Source: Guyanagaster necrorhizus
Lineage: Eukaryota > Basidiomycota > Agaricomycetes > Agaricales > Physalacriaceae
Direction of reading: 5' to 3'
DNA: 64,000 nucleotides
NCBI RefSeq assembly: GCF_019112545.1
Contig: NW_025064894.1
Location: forward strand, 894,717 to 958,716
The notes beneath the pieces are model-generated. The model searched no databases, had not been told where the DNA came from, and worked only from the letters and a program-made list of their open reading frames with translations. The position numbers were made by a program, and so were the translations under genes. Shown piece by piece: positions 45,589-58,947 of this stretch (position 1 is its first letter; every line of letters starts with the position of its first letter).

Positions 45589-47097
45589 ATGTCGGAACTG
45601 CAACTGTGGGATGCCGTTTGCAAAGCCTGGGGTTTACATGTCAATCAAGGCAAGTTCATCGATATCCTTCGTAAACCCTCTTCTTCTAAGCAGGACGCGG
45701 ATTTGGTTCAGCAGTAAGTTCTTTTCTTTGAATGGCAGCAATCCAGCTCAATAATATCCAGGCTCAAAGAAGTGGCTGAGAATATTGAGATCCGTAATCC
45801 AGAAGTGAATTGGAGCGCCATGTATCTATCTATTATTTTGCCATTCTCTCAGACTAGATTCCTCATTAAACATTCTGTATTAGCCCAGCCTTGCGATTTG
45901 GCGGACATCTCAAGTATACATCATTTACAATCATCGAGTATATCGAGCTGATTTCTGCTAGTCTGCACCCTCTCGACTCGGTCCTCGTTCAGACACTGGA
46001 TGGAAAGACTAATGCCGAAACGCCACAGGTCTTTCATGAGCAGAACAGCAGTGAATGTTCTCAGGAAGAGAAGACATTCTCCATTCCCTTGTATGCTATC
46101 ATCCTCCGCAGCTGTCGTCAAAACTCCTGGCTTGGTCAAAGCGTCGAGAAAATCAACTTTCACATTCAATCTTGTCGCCGTGGTCCATTCATCGGAAGTA
46201 GCAATTTCGGATCAGTCAATATCTTATACGACACTGCGAACAAGATGGTTTTTGCTGAAAAGCGCTGCACTCTTCCGCATGGCAGACCGGCCCTGGCGAA
46301 CGAAAAGAGCTTACTCAAACGTTTGGATCACATTCACATCGTTCGATTTATTGGTAGGTTCGCAGGGTATATCGGTTGTTGTACAAGCTAATGTATCTGG
46401 GTAGGTTCTTCTTATGAAGCTTTTGAATTAAGCGTGATTATGGAGTACGTCTCCGGTGGTACAGTCGAAGGCATGGTAAAAACGCTAGGTAAGATACCCG
46501 AAGATGATGCTCGTGCTGTCGCTCGTCAAGTTCTCGATGGACTTAGGTACTTGCACAGCCAGGACCCGCCCGTAGTCCACAGGGATATCAAAGGTGCCAA
46601 TCTATTGATTACCCTCCACGGATGCGTCAAGATCGCCGATCTTGGCCTCGTGAAACCATTACTTGGTGAGTCGTTGCTGCAGCTTTCATTATACGGCACT
46701 TGAACTCTCTGATTAGAGAACACGCGAACATTTGCGGGAATTGTTCCCTGGATGGCTCCCGAAATAATCAATAATACCAATCATGGGACGAGGGTCGATG
46801 TTTGGAGTTTCGGGTGTACGATTATTGAGATGCTGTGTGGTGGCCATCCGTGGACACGGGAAGGACTTGGGCACTTTGATGCGATGAAAAGGGTAACTTT
46901 AGATGCTTTCTCTGGTCACAGCGACTCACGACGTTTCATAGATTACTGCGTTTAACATGCCTATACCAGATAGCATCTCTCTTGAGCTCCAGGACATATT
47001 TGCACATATTTTCGTTGCATCTGATGAAAGGAAATCGGTCAGCGATTTGTGGATGGGTTGCGACTGGATATGGACCAAGAAGAACAAGCAGACTTGA
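45589..47097 (+). CDS. Protein kinase with unassigned N-terminal region
   Basis: Six exons (45589-45713, 45762-45821, 45884-46353, 46405-46665, 46717-46892, 46942-47097) give 415 residues with every phase agreeing. Residues about 1-185 match nothing I know. The kinase domain follows. Its Gly-loop is degenerate (IGSSNFGSV), the ATP Lys is in FAEKR, the hinge is VIMEYVSGGTV, the catalytic loop VVHRDIKGANLL is complete, and the Mg-binding motif reads DLG. GIVPWMAPE and a VDVWSFGCTIIEML segment complete the core. The overall pattern is STE11/MAPKKK-like Ser/Thr kinase. Catalytic Asp and Lys are present, so activity is plausible despite the weak Gly-loop. The C-terminal lobe is short and ends soon after the last helix. 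The start may lie further upstream. Confidence 0.83.
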
Positions 47098-48243
47098 GGT
47101 AGTATTCAGTGCTCACATAATAAAATAATAACAAACGCCAATATCGTCCTTTTGTCAATGCTTCGGTGTACTAAGAGCAATTTCTGAGAAGAGAAAAACT
47201 AACTTTCATTCAAGATTTACCTGACTGTCTTGGCTCTGTGGGAATTAAGTGAGCAGCTTGACAGCCCGAAAGGCTTTATACCAGAGATGATGCAAGATTC
47301 ATCACGCTCGAGAATCGAAGTTCTAGAAAGGGACATCAGAATGGCACCTTCGACATCGGGGATCGTTAGGGGCACAACGTTTATGACCTATTTTCTTTTT
47401 TTGAGGCGACACGGGTTACAGCTTTCAGGATGACTTCCTGAGAAATTTGCTGATATTGAGGAATACTCACTGCTTCAGGCTGGACTCTGACTTTATGGGA
47501 GTAGCGAGCGGACTTGTATCGGACGCATTGTTGATATCTGAGGCTGTTGTCCCAGCTCGCAGTGATTTGCAGGGCCCGTCCCAGTTTGGAGGGCTCAGGA
47601 TATATCCACGAGTTGACCGGTCGGAGAGCGCTGAGAGTTGGTAAACAACAATGTTAAATTATCTCTAGATGATGAACGCCGCGGAGTCAGACGACGAAGA
47701 ATACCCTAACTTAACCTTCGCGACACAAAGTGCAGCAGAGGACATAAAAAGAGTTGAGCTATACCACGCCACGAACGCCTTTATTCGATATCTGGCCCAG
47801 GGCCGATGGAAACATGAAAGATAGCAACAGCCAGCACGCAAATAAGCTCCGGTAACATAGAACCTCGGCAGATATGAACTGACTGAGAAACAAACCCCAT
47901 CTTCTCTGATGATTTTATCAATGGTTAATCATAACGGCCGTGAGGAAAAAAAGATTCACTCGGCAGTTATAGTCCTAAAACATGATGATTTTGACCTATA
48001 TAACAACGAATGTCTGGGTAATTATAACTAAATCCTGGGACCAACGCCAAGTGCAATGTTATACGTATAGGTTAGGTAGGTAATGCAAAGTCCGTGTACC
48101 ATGGAGGCGAGGGGGAGGGGTCCTTGATTATACTAAGAAGGAAGAGAATGGCAAAGCGAAACACAGTCATAACCGAGTCGTAATTAAGAAAAATCCAAGA
48201 AAGTCCGACAACCAGAAAACAGGGAAAGCAAGGTGCATCAAAA
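47098..48243. other. Intergenic, nothing recognised
   Basis: Gap between the kinase and the convergent chitin synthase. Short open frames at 47230-47644 (+) have no match. Confidence 0.45.
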
Positions 48244-51200
48244 TCAGAAATTCAATAACCGATCAACCATCGCATTGATGGACGACTTCCTCGCTGTCAG
48301 GTCAACACCAAAGTGATCCTCCAGCTGTCTCCGTAAATCCTTCTTGGTCACTAGGTTTAGGTCCGCCGTGCGCAGAATGTCTTGGAGCACACCCTCCAGC
48401 TCAGCATCGCTCGGACCAGGAGAAGCATTGGGACTTCGACTTGTAGGGATGGGAATGTCGAGGTAGTTTGAGACTGGTCGCGATGGCGCTGGCTGGTACA
48501 ACGTGCTGTTTGCCAGTCCCGCTTGAGGCTGAGGCATGTACATCTGCGGGGTATTACGCCCTGACTGATATCCGGGCGGCGGGTACATCCCAACTGATGG
48601 CGCTGGGGAATATGTGCGGGGTCCTGGCTCGTAGTACGTCTCGCGACCATACAAAGAAGCAGTGTGAGATTCGGCATATCCTGCTTCGTTTTTGAACTTC
48701 GAGGGCGGAACCCAGGAACCAATGCTGTGATTGGATTCTTTGTCCCATAGCTCGTTTTCCTAGGGCAAGATGTCAGACATTAATTGTATTGGAAAGGCTC
48801 AGCACTCACGTAGTCATTCCATGATTTGAGGGGGATAGAACGTGGATCGAACTTGCCCTCATCCTAAAGAACATCACGTCAGCCGGACATTAACCTCTAA
48901 AATAGACGATACATACGTGCACGATCATCTTCTTGCCAGACTCACCCATAACGACACGAGTGGCACCCCACGAGAAGTCGTCCATTTTCCAGAACGAGTA
49001 CAACGGCAGCGCGAACGAGAATGCGGGGATAGCAATGAGGTAGAAGATCATCCAACCAATCATGTCCCATTTTCGTCGTAGTATGAACACCAACGCTTGG
49101 AGGCCGTAGACAGCGGCAATCATGACCAGCGACAGCGTCGGTATTGACTTGCCTTCGGCGGCGACGAGAACAATCAAATAAACGATCTGTTTAAGGCAAT
49201 AAGCTTGAAGCACAAATAAAGAAAGCATCATGCACCCACGTAAGCCACCGTAACAGGCTGAATCAGGGTCGACACCAAATCAATCAGGACGATAAACCGC
49301 ATGGAGAAACAGCAGAAACCACAAAGCTGGTCCAAGAAGATGAGTTCACCCAAATTGTGAACCGTGGAGTTGATCCACCGCCGACGCTGAGATAATAGCA
49401 CCTTCCAATCGTCCGGCGCCACTGTGTATGCATGTGCGTCCCGTACAAACTGCGTCTTGAACAACGGGAAGTGCTTGAGAAGTAACGTCGTCAGATAACG
49501 ATCCTCTCCCAAATGCAAGAGATTCTTCATGTGGAGTGTATCTACACGATTTTCCGAATAATCATCGAGCATCTGGTTGGAGATAATTAGAGGCTTGTGA
49601 GTATCCGGTGTACGCAGGCGGTACAGGGTGAAACAACCGGGCAAACAGGTGACAGAGCCGAACAGACTTTCAAATGCTTTCGCCATATGGTGGGAGATGA
49701 AATATTCGTAGACCTAGAGGCATAATTAGAAACGGGGTGAGCAAAGTCGAGGCAACTACAGACCTGCATCATGGTGACGATGGATTGCTTAGCATTCGCC
49801 AGCTCTGTTTCGCCACAGACGCCCAACACCTTCTTATCGTGGATCATTCTAACGAAGAAATATCATCAGTCGGCTATCTCGGACGAAGGTAAATGACATA
49901 CGCAGAAATAAGCCGATTGACCGAGAAAGGATCAACTGTCGTATCGGCATCCACCATGAACAAATACTCGTAGAAAGTCGGGTTAACGCCGATAACGTTC
50001 TTGATTTGATGATACATCTCCAGCTCCATAGGGTTCATAGGCGCGTTGAAGTGTACCTAACATGCCTTGATGAGAACTAAGGGATCAAACATATAACATC
50101 ACTCTTACCTTGTTCAAGAAGTGCATGAGAAGCAACTGAGAGTCACGTTTTCCACGATTACCCGGTCTCGATCGTTCCGTAGGCTTTCCAATCTTCACCA
50201 GCACCAGATAAGGCACGACGTGCCCTGAACACTCATACAGACCAGAGTACACCTTGCCCATATTGTGCTGCTTCGCACCTTCACCCAACGACTGGAAGCT
50301 CAGAGGCTCCGGGTCGAGGTTAGGATCAGCACCAAGAATATCGAGCACAATTCGCGGCGTTGGACGATCATTACCGGAACCGACAATCATACCATCGCAG
50401 ATGACAACCAAAAGCTTCCGCTTGTCGTCATACTTCATCTGCGCGAGCGAATCGATAGTCCTGCGGAGCGAACCATCCCCTTCAGTATAACAAGGCACCT
50501 GACAAATAACGAATTTATCATGGTCTTCCGGTGCGCGAGCTGAACCAAAGTTGACCGAGGCCAAGAACTTGAACCCGATGACCGAAACCATGACCACGGA
50601 AATGGCGAGAAGTAGATAAGTCGCGAACTGGCATTGTGTTGAATTCCGATTGTCGACCTTGCCTAGAAGGAACAGGTTGCGTAGGCAGACCTTCTGGCGC
50701 TCCAATACGGCACTATCGAGGTTCAGGCTGTTGATCTTCTTGGTCACGTCACCGCCAGCGTCGAACTTGAACACGTCCAAAATGCTGCTGTCAATGAAAT
50801 CGGTGTCGATGTCGGCCGGCGCTTGATAACCTGCGGGTGCTTTGATAGCAGGAGGATAATTGATGTAATCCGATAAGTCGTATATCATGCCGTCATAAAC
50901 AGCGACTGAGCTTCCAGTTTTAGCCATGTTACTGATTTCCTTGGGTGTGTAGCCCATAAAACCGACGCGAGCAGTATACCGCATCTGGATCATGCTCTCA
51001 AAGTACCAATCAGGCCGAGAATCATTAGTGAACACTCGGAAGTCATGATACACCGAATTCGTGTCGGTGTTGTTCGATGAGTCCAAGGTAATATATGGGC
51101 TGACAGTTCCAGTTGTACCACTGCACAAGGCGCTGACCTAAACCCATCATCATTAGGTCATTCATTACTATGAGAGTGCATCGACTACATACCTGAACTG

Positions 51201-54200
51201 GGAAGATATTATCAGACGATGTTCCACCGTAGGAGAGAATCCGCTTTTTCGGAACGACGTCGACAACTCGCAGATGCGTAGCCTCGACGATTGAAAGATC
51301 GAACACTTCTCCTCGAATAGAAGTATATACCAGATCAGCATTACTGTTGTATGACGCCAGTTCCGACGTGCTGTAGACATGCTCTGTCGGACAGATCAGG
51401 TCCCCAAGGAAGACAATAACGAAAACCGTGCAACCGCAAATGAACCAGATCAACATGTTGAGCGCCAGCTTCTCTCGCCATGCCTGCCGGACATCCATAC
51501 GCTTCATTCTACCGATCAATCTCAACAGAAAGTTTGGCATCCAGAATGTGAGCATCCAACAAATGGCAACCCAGCGTCGACGAGCAGAGCTCTCCTTCAA
51601 GATCTCCGTGGTCTCGCCATCTTGGATCTCACCAGGGAGCGCATCCTTGTCCATGAGACCGTTTTTGTCAGCGTTCTGGAACATGTTCCGGGAAGGAGCG
51701 TACGACTCTGAGCCAAGATTTGACACAGAATCCGCTGGCTGGCTCGTAAACCTGCTGCGAGCATCAAAATCATCACTACGAACTGAACGATTCTCATCGA
51801 ATTCGTCATCGTAGGCGTCGGCACGTTGGAATGGGGAAGCGTTGGCGACAAGGGGGAGCTGTTGGCTGGAAGCACTGTACGCATCACCGTATCCTGCCTG
51901 GTAAGACCCTTCAAGATCGGGAGACTGAGGATAAGGACCATAGGGATCAGCAAGGGATCTGGGGTTAAGCCCAGCTTCGGCCTCAGCATCCCGTAGACGA
52001 TTGCGTTTCTGCTCATCAACGTCTCGGATACGAAGCTGATCCTCGAACTTGTGGAATGCTGACTGTGACAGGAACACCTAGAGAATGTGAATATGAGTTA
52101 GCGACTGTGGCCCTCAACAAATAGAAAGTAGAAGCATACCTTGTGCTGTCCGAGGACAACATCGGCTTCCCCTAAACCAAAAGCCATAGCAGCGCTCTCC
52201 ACCCGGTCATTGGGATCACCATCCTCGACGCTGGCAGCCTCCAAGCCATCCCTATATCTCTCGCAGAACTCTTCAGGTGACATACCAACCTCGAAGACGT
52301 TAACATTTCTCCGCGCAACCTCAGTCAGACCGATACTCCGAACCTGACCCTTGACGCTTCGCCCCTCGAGCTGGTTGGGCAGTTGCGAGTCATTGGGGTT
52401 GATGCAAAAGACATACCACGGCTGCGTGTCGTCGAGGGTGTCGAACAGCGTATCGAGCGCCGACTTAAACTCCCCGGCGATACAAGGGTTCCCGCTAGTT
52501 GGCACGAGGGCTTCCTCTTCGTCTCGCACGGTCTCCTCTATATCAGCCAGCGACTCTCTGACAGTCGGCATCCTTCGGACACCGCTCTTACGACGCGTCG
52601 ATGGCGCTCGCATGGGCTTGACAACTTGCTGGGCCGAGACAATGGTATCCTCGTTCCTAGGATGGGCTTGCGTCGCGATAGCCTTGGTCGAAAACAAACC
52701 CTTCACGAAGGGGTTGATAGACCCCGACCTCTCCGTTGCATCGGCAACTCCTCGGAGCAGGGACACGAAATCGGGGCTCACTGCATCCAAGTTCCGCTCG
52801 AGGAAGCCTTCTGACGAGTACGCCACTGGACCATTATAGTGGTTCACAGTGAAAGTTGGGAACCCGGACCGGTCTGCTCCACCGGTCTTGAACGACGAGT
52901 GGTTACCCCAGCGTTTCTGGAAAGACTCCACCATAGTGTGGTTGGTTTTCTTGGGCGCGCGTCGGGCTTGGTCATCCATGATATGGATAAGACCACCTGG
53001 TCGGTTCTGCAGGACTCGTACACACTCAGAGTTGTCGAAATAAGGGACCTGGGGGATAAAGCGGGAGATTCCTTCGGTAGCATATTCGTCAACATGGCTC
53101 TCGAACAAACGCTTCTGCACCCAATTGTGCAAGCGCTCGTTTGCAAAGTTGATGCAGAACTGATCGAGGGAGTTGGGGCGACTGGTCATGTTCTGAGGAC
53201 CGGGAAGATCAAAGAGACCGATAAAGGTGGAGAAATCGTCTTTGCAGAGGCGCTGGTTGATGTGCTCGTTCAACCAGGCAAAGAGCAGGGAATAAAGGGT
53301 TTTAGCGAGGTCATCCCGGTTGTCAGATGCACCATCAGGGTCAAGGAAGACAGTGCAAAGCTCCTTCTTCAATAGCTTCGTCTTGTACGACAATGCAGAC
53401 TCCAAATCGGAGGCTTGCACGCCCAAGAAATCGGCCACAATTGCGAGGACGTCCATGTTCCGGACGACTGCTGCATCCTCGTTGCGATGCCTGTCGATAG
53501 TGAATTCAAGATTACCTAGGTGAAGAATGGCGGCAATGAGCTGACAGGTCTGGGCGACATGGCGCTTTGAGAATCCGATTGTCTTCAGTGCCACCTTGAG
53601 CTGGTCGAATCTGACGGCATCATTATCCCTAGCGCCGGCGTTGGCTGCTGTCCTTTGGCCGAGATAGCGATAGGTAGTTTTGTCTAGGATATGCAGATGT
53701 TGTCGTTCCTCTTCAGAGGCACCGGCGACGAGATAGTAGAAAATATGAAAATTGCGCTCGCCCGACGGCGCACCAGCAACCCGATTCCTCTCGAGGTAAT
53801 AGTCGAGGGTCTTGATACCACATATACGGCCCCGGTCACTGAACTGCAACTCTGTGTATTTTCCGAAGCGAGACGCGTTCGGGTTGAAGAGGGTGCGAGC
53901 ATTGCCAAAAGCCTCGAGCACGAACTCTGATGCTGGGACTTGAGCGCCTAGCTTGGCGCCCTTCTTCCCTGGGTTGCTCACGCTGAGCTCTAGAATGCTT
54001 TTGATGGCCAATCGTCGATTTTCCGACTTTCCACTGGCTGTCTCACCACTGTGTCACCGTGAGAATGGGTAAAAGAGAGGCATCCAGAAACGCACCTGAA
54101 AAGCATGCACTGATCCTGCGTCGTCCGTCGCATGTGGTAGTACGCGTTGTTTGCCATCTGAAAGATATGAGGCGGCATCGGTTCTTGGTTTTGAGAGGTA

Positions 54201-54436
54201 TCACGGTACTCTGCTGCATATTTCTGCATGACAGAGTCGGAGTTGGATGGGATATATTTGTGGGGGTTGAGGGCGACGAGGGCAGAGGTACCGACGGCTG
54301 TGTAGACATTGTCATTCATGAACCGTTCTCTAAGGCATGCGACGATGATGTCGTCAGAGATAGGCGACAGCTTGGAGAGGTCTGTCACCGCCTCCAGGCG
54401 TTGGTGGATGGTGGACTGACGATTCATCGTCGACAT
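48244..54436 (-). CDS. Chitin synthase with myosin motor domain (class V/VII division)
   Basis: Very large gene, roughly 1,850 residues, that makes cell-wall chitin from UDP-GlcNAc at the plasma membrane of hyphal tips. Order of domains: a myosin-like motor (about residues 1-790, P-loop [10 protein letters not shown] split from the upstream exon by an intron near 54050-54095); a linker; two membrane helices (around [15 protein letters not shown] and [13 protein letters not shown]); a cytochrome-b5-like domain ([21 protein letters not shown]) without an HPGG haem motif; another helix; and the GT2 catalytic domain. The catalytic domain carries [15 protein letters not shown] and the QRRRW signature. 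Several more helices and a C-terminal DEK-like domain follow ([13 protein letters not shown], ending MVDRLLNF). The long frame 54011-52098 is one exon. I found no break. The cytoplasmic motor presumably guides vesicle delivery. Confidence 0.94.
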
Positions 54437-54729
54437 GATGGCAAAGCGACGGCCAGAACGTTAAAAGATCGTTAGAGGAGCTGCAGCCTGGCAGCAGAGC
54501 ACAGGGAAATGACAGCAGGAAGGCCCGTCGTCGTCGGCGTTGACGGTGAGAGACGAAAAACGCCGTCGCCGTGATGGATGGCGACCGGATTGAGATCCTC
54601 ACGTGGCAGGGTATTGCCCGTTTACTCCGTTTATGGAAATTATCGGACAAAATACACCTCAAATTGACACCAGAGCAAGACTAAAGCGTTTCAGCACGGG
54701 TTGCCTTCATTTTTAAGTGACACCAGAGT

Positions 54730-54858
54730 CACTGCTGGGGTGGATCGGTATTTCTGACGGGTCTAATCTTGTCACGTATTTTGGTACATTTTTTGTCTAC
54801 AAATCCAAGTAAATGACAAGATTTGACCCGTCAGAAATACCAATCCACCCCAGCAGTG
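54730..54858. repeat. Long near-perfect inverted repeat (hairpin)
   Basis: The left arm (54730-54774) and right arm (54814-54858) are 45 bases each and complementary with two mismatches. The loop is 39 AT-rich bases. Each arm starts or ends with CACTGCTGGGG or its complement. It lies about 295 bases upstream of the chitin synthase ATG. It could be a fold-back mobile element (MITE-like) or a transcribed hairpin. No target-site duplication is obvious. Confidence 0.9.
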
Positions 54859-55665
54859 AGTATGTGCATGTGCTGCTACTGAAAGTCATCATTTTCTCTA
54901 ATTTTTATACCTTGCAGGAATTTATTCAGGACTGTAATTTGCAAAACTGTTGCCTCGCGACCTCCATGCAGTGACAACTATTCTGTACACGATCGAGCTA
55001 AATAAGAATAACGGCGCCAGAAACCCTTATCGGTGTGGTATTCTTTGTTTTAAAAAAAGTTAGTTTTCGCGGGTACAAAGTCCCACGATTCTTATCATGA
55101 AACTCGTTCAATTGATTTGCTCGCATTTCAAGGATCTCGACCCCAGCTAGGCATTTCTTTCCATGCAGACACGGCCGTAAAGAGCCCACATAATCACCCG
55201 GACTGTTCACACGTCCATCCGGACGCTTTGATACCCAGGCACCGGAAAGTATACTTTATATTCGTTCCGTCTAGCTTTTGACCTTTTTCTCCAGATTTTC
55301 GTGGGGGACGCGATGAAGTATGAACGGCGAACGCAGTATTCGAATTGGAAGAGATCTTTGCTCCTCCGGGAAGGTTCGCATAATATTCTTCGCCTCGCGT
55401 TTACGTGTAATGATTATCACCTCTTCGATCCGCAGCCACCCTGAAGCCGAAAATATCTCAAACGATGCCCATATCATGCATATGCGTGTCCAGTAGCTAA
55501 AGACACGCACTGCGCCGTGGCTATAGCTGCAAACTTCCTCATTATTTCTCATGGACGTGACAATGACAAGAAAATGCAAACATCCGTATGTATAAAGCCG
55601 CAATGAAAATAAACATATAATAACCATGCACAGCTACGGTACCAGACAAGCCATAGCACCCTTAC
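54859..55665. other. Intergenic, nothing recognised
   Basis: AT-rich. The minus-strand frame 55271-55627 is unsupported. Confidence 0.45.
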
Positions 55666-56472
55666 TCAGAACCGTCCAGGTGGCTGCAACAAACCAGATG
55701 TCACCAAACCCAGTAACAAACGAGCTCAAGCAACGTTACTTACACTTATATTCTCCCACTCCTGTATCCGGCCACCCACATTTATCAACGGCGGCACCGT
55801 CGGTCGTCGATTAAGCCACGAGCTCGGAAGCTCCCTGCCTCGAGTTTTGCTCTCAGATTCCCGCGGTCGCCACTTCCCCCGGATCCTCTCAAGCATCTCC
55901 CTCGCTTCTGCCGCCTTCTCCCTTTCCTGAAAATCCCGCTCCCGCTGATCCACCATTCTCAACCTCTCATAATAATCTCTCTCCTTCGCACCATGTTCTT
56001 GAGCCGCACGCTCCAACTCCCTCTCTTTCACCTGCAACCTCTTCTCCCACCGTATAAGTTCCTCCGCCCTCAGCAGCGACGCCAACTCCCTATCCCCCTC
56101 CTCCTGCACCTCCCTCCTCAAAGCCCGTACCTCCTTCTTCTTCTCGTCCTCCACCTCCGCACGCAACCTAGCAGGAGACGGATACACCACACGCTCCCCA
56201 TAGTCCTCCTCATCGCCCGCCCGTCTCCTCGCACGCTCCAGCTCCATCTCCTCCGTCGACTTCTGCAGCTTATACAGCTTCCCCATAACCTCCACATATT
56301 CCTTGATCACATGCGCCCCAATCCCCCCAAACGTCGTAGACCACGGGACGGTGAATTTGATCTCTCCTGACGGCGTAAAGTGATATGACGGCCGGAGCGC
56401 GTCAGCGATGCGATTTCGAAGCTGCGTCTTCCAGGCATCGGACGGCTCGCGAAGTAGTAGTTCAGACGACAT
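55666..56472 (-). CDS. Coiled-coil protein of unknown function
   Basis: About 250 residues. The ATG at 56472 (MSSELLLREPSDAW) is preferred over the longer open frame because the upstream residues are non-descript. Residues 1-75 look globular (KFTVPWSTTFGGIGAHVIKEY). Residues about 75-205 are a long highly charged coiled coil rich in Glu, Arg and Lys (EEMELERARRR, RALRREVQEEGDRELAS, KERELERAAQEHGAKERD). The C-terminal 40 residues are basic and Pro-containing. A likely intron at about 55679-55738, after WENIS, leads to a very short last exon ending PPGRF and a stop at 55666; without it the frame ends at 55726. The family is not recognised. It is expected to form homo- or hetero-oligomers. Confidence 0.7.
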
Positions 56473-58947
56473 GGCGCTGGGGGATGATGATGAGAGCGTG
56501 AAAGACGCAGGGGCATAGACATATAGCCATAGCCTTGCGGATGCCTCGTGCCGGGCAGGTGGACATCCCATGATCATTATCGGACAATCTGTGTCGTGAC
56601 GTCCTTGCGTCAAAGGTCCGGTCACACTCCCATCAAGCCCTTCATTTCGGAAGGGGGTTTCGCCAACCAATTTGGACTGGGGTGGAGGCGCTGATTTCGC
56701 GTTTTGTGCCTCTTCACTCCTGGGCCCTGGAGCTGTAAATGAAAACAGGAGCGTTTCGCTTTCTATATAGCTTCTGAGAATAGTCTTCCGACATAATCAT
56801 GACGTCGGGGGGGAAGAAGAGCCGGTCCCATGATGCTGCCTTCAAAGCTACTCTCGCAGGATCACGTTAATCCCCCACAAGATTGTGAGTATGTGTCGAA
56901 ACCAGGGCCGTTCACGACGCGTACTGATTCTTATCCAGAGCTTCACTGTACTATGGCTCCAGTTCACCAATAATGTAATCTATATTATGAAGAAACAAGT
57001 CCTTACAGAGCAGTAAAGCCGAGACGTTCAGCTTCACAACGTATCTAATCACAGCACAACACCATAGGTTTTGATCGGCCTCTTCCGTGAAACTCCCGTT
57101 CTATAGACTAGTACCTATCAGAATGGAACCGAGCAACAACCATTCCACAGCTCATAAGATCCTTAACCACCAGCCCCAGCTCCTCTGGGCGTACAGTACT
57201 TCATGAAATCAGCAATGCTCCAAGCAGCGCTCGCAAAGGAACTGCTCATGGACATCGGCCTGGCTTGATCGGCTACGTTGAGACCCCCATCATGCGTTTT
57301 GGGAGGGGAGGGTTCAATGACGCGCAGATCATCATCCAAGCAAGGCTATATCTATATCTTTCGGGAGGGTCGTCCAGTTCTTCATCGTCCCAGAGAAATG
57401 TACTCGGTCACCCTTCCCTCCATAGAAAGATACGCCACACGGCCAAGTCGTGACCAAAGTTATAGACGTCAGTCATCAGTGTCTGGCGTGACTCCGAGCT
57501 CGCTACATGTCGTATCAGGCGTGGAAGTGAAGATCGTAATAGCGTACCACACCGAATCTCGCACCACTAGCTTCGGCGATCTTTATATTAAAACAGTTTA
57601 CCCGTCATCTCTGGAATCCGAGGGTAGGACCCCCCGAGTGGCGGGTCATACGGCATCTTCTTCAAAATACATTGTCGTGTACCAGTTCCATTCCACAAAC
57701 GCGATTGTTCGCCGTGATCCCCAGCGTCAAAAAGCAAGAAGATGCAGAGCGAGCTTATTTAAAGCCTCTGCCGTTATTCTTCGCAGGGTCCAGTGAGAAC
57801 AGGGCAGTAGCGAGTAACATTCACCGCAGGAAAAGACGTGGGATGACATCAGGAATGTTGTTCGTCAGCGCGCACAGAGCAACAGGCTGAGGCTGTATTG
57901 GCATTTTTCCCTGCGAAGGAAGAAGGATGGATGTTCAGCTCCTTTGCGCGCTGATAGGCTTCACCATATTCCCCTGGAGAATCCTTCTCGAGTGCGCCGG
58001 GCTTCCTGAGAACGTTTGATCCCACTATAATCATGACGTCGGTGAGAAGAAGGGGGCCCATATGGTGGCGCATGAAGTCCCAAAAGTAGCAGGGCTCACC
58101 ATTGGTGAGGAAGAAATTTGGAGCGGGCAATTGCAGAGTCGCCAAGGGCGTTGAAGCACATTCGGACAACTGGGCGATAAGAAGAGGCGGACTCGGGGGG
58201 GGATCGGTGTTATGTAGGGCCCCAGTTCGCTGGTAGGTACCCGCCGAGTACTTGTGGCCAAGTCAATGGATGGCAGAGGATACCCCATGGAATTTATTTT
58301 CGGCAGATGTGAGTTTGGGGAGCCTCTGTAGACTGCATTCTAGTCTTCGGTTAGCCTCGTCAAATGGTGGGGCGAGTGCGGAAAGGGAGAGTTTGTTTGC
58401 GACAAGCAGATGCGCGTCAGCAGGCTTGATGGTTCTGTAGCTTGATTAAGCTACTTTGAAGCCAAGGCCCCGTGTGAGTCTTCTCCCACTCCTCGTAATG
58501 TTCAATGCTGACCGAAATATTTCAGTGCCAATTGTCTGTATGTATTTGTGTAGCCCTGTCTTTGTCGCACTGAATCGAGAGGACTTGGGAGTGCTGCAGC
58601 GGAATAGTTAACTACACAGCCACACCCAGTCCAGACCCTTTTGTAATCATTCTAGGTGGCGTTCACGTGAGGTTTTGACGTCTTGTTCCTTTACTTCCAC
58701 AGAAGCAAAGGATAAGCTGGCAGTGACAGCGACTGCTGCCCTTGCTGGCAGTACGTTGGGTGGCCTTTCTTTAGCCGTCCTTTACTAACTCTTTACTTCT
58801 TTCTAAGAAACCGTAGCGAACGGCTACCTCGTGCTTGATTTTCCTACACGCGACTTGTAATTCTGAACGTTTACCTCGAGGCTGTACACAATCGCCACAT
58901 CGTGGGTGTATCATTGATACACCTCCTTATTGGTTCTCTTTTACTCC
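56473..58947. other. Intergenic with weak repeated segment
   Basis: No recognised gene in about 2.5 kb. The minus-strand frame 57849-58169 (contains HHMGPLLLTDVMIIVGS) is protein-like but unmatched. Part of it resembles a minus-strand stretch near 56760-56850, and the two share a 16-base identical core (56793-56808 and 58027-58042). Possibly two relics of one sequence. Confidence 0.4.

Noticed and set aside
52351..53375. Several 140-178-codon plus-strand frames inside the chitin synthase gene
   Set aside because: They are antisense to one long exon encoding the myosin motor; no independent support.
55993..56370. Leu/Pro-rich plus-strand frame of 125 codons
   Set aside because: It is antisense to the charged coiled-coil gene; the repetitive composition explains it.
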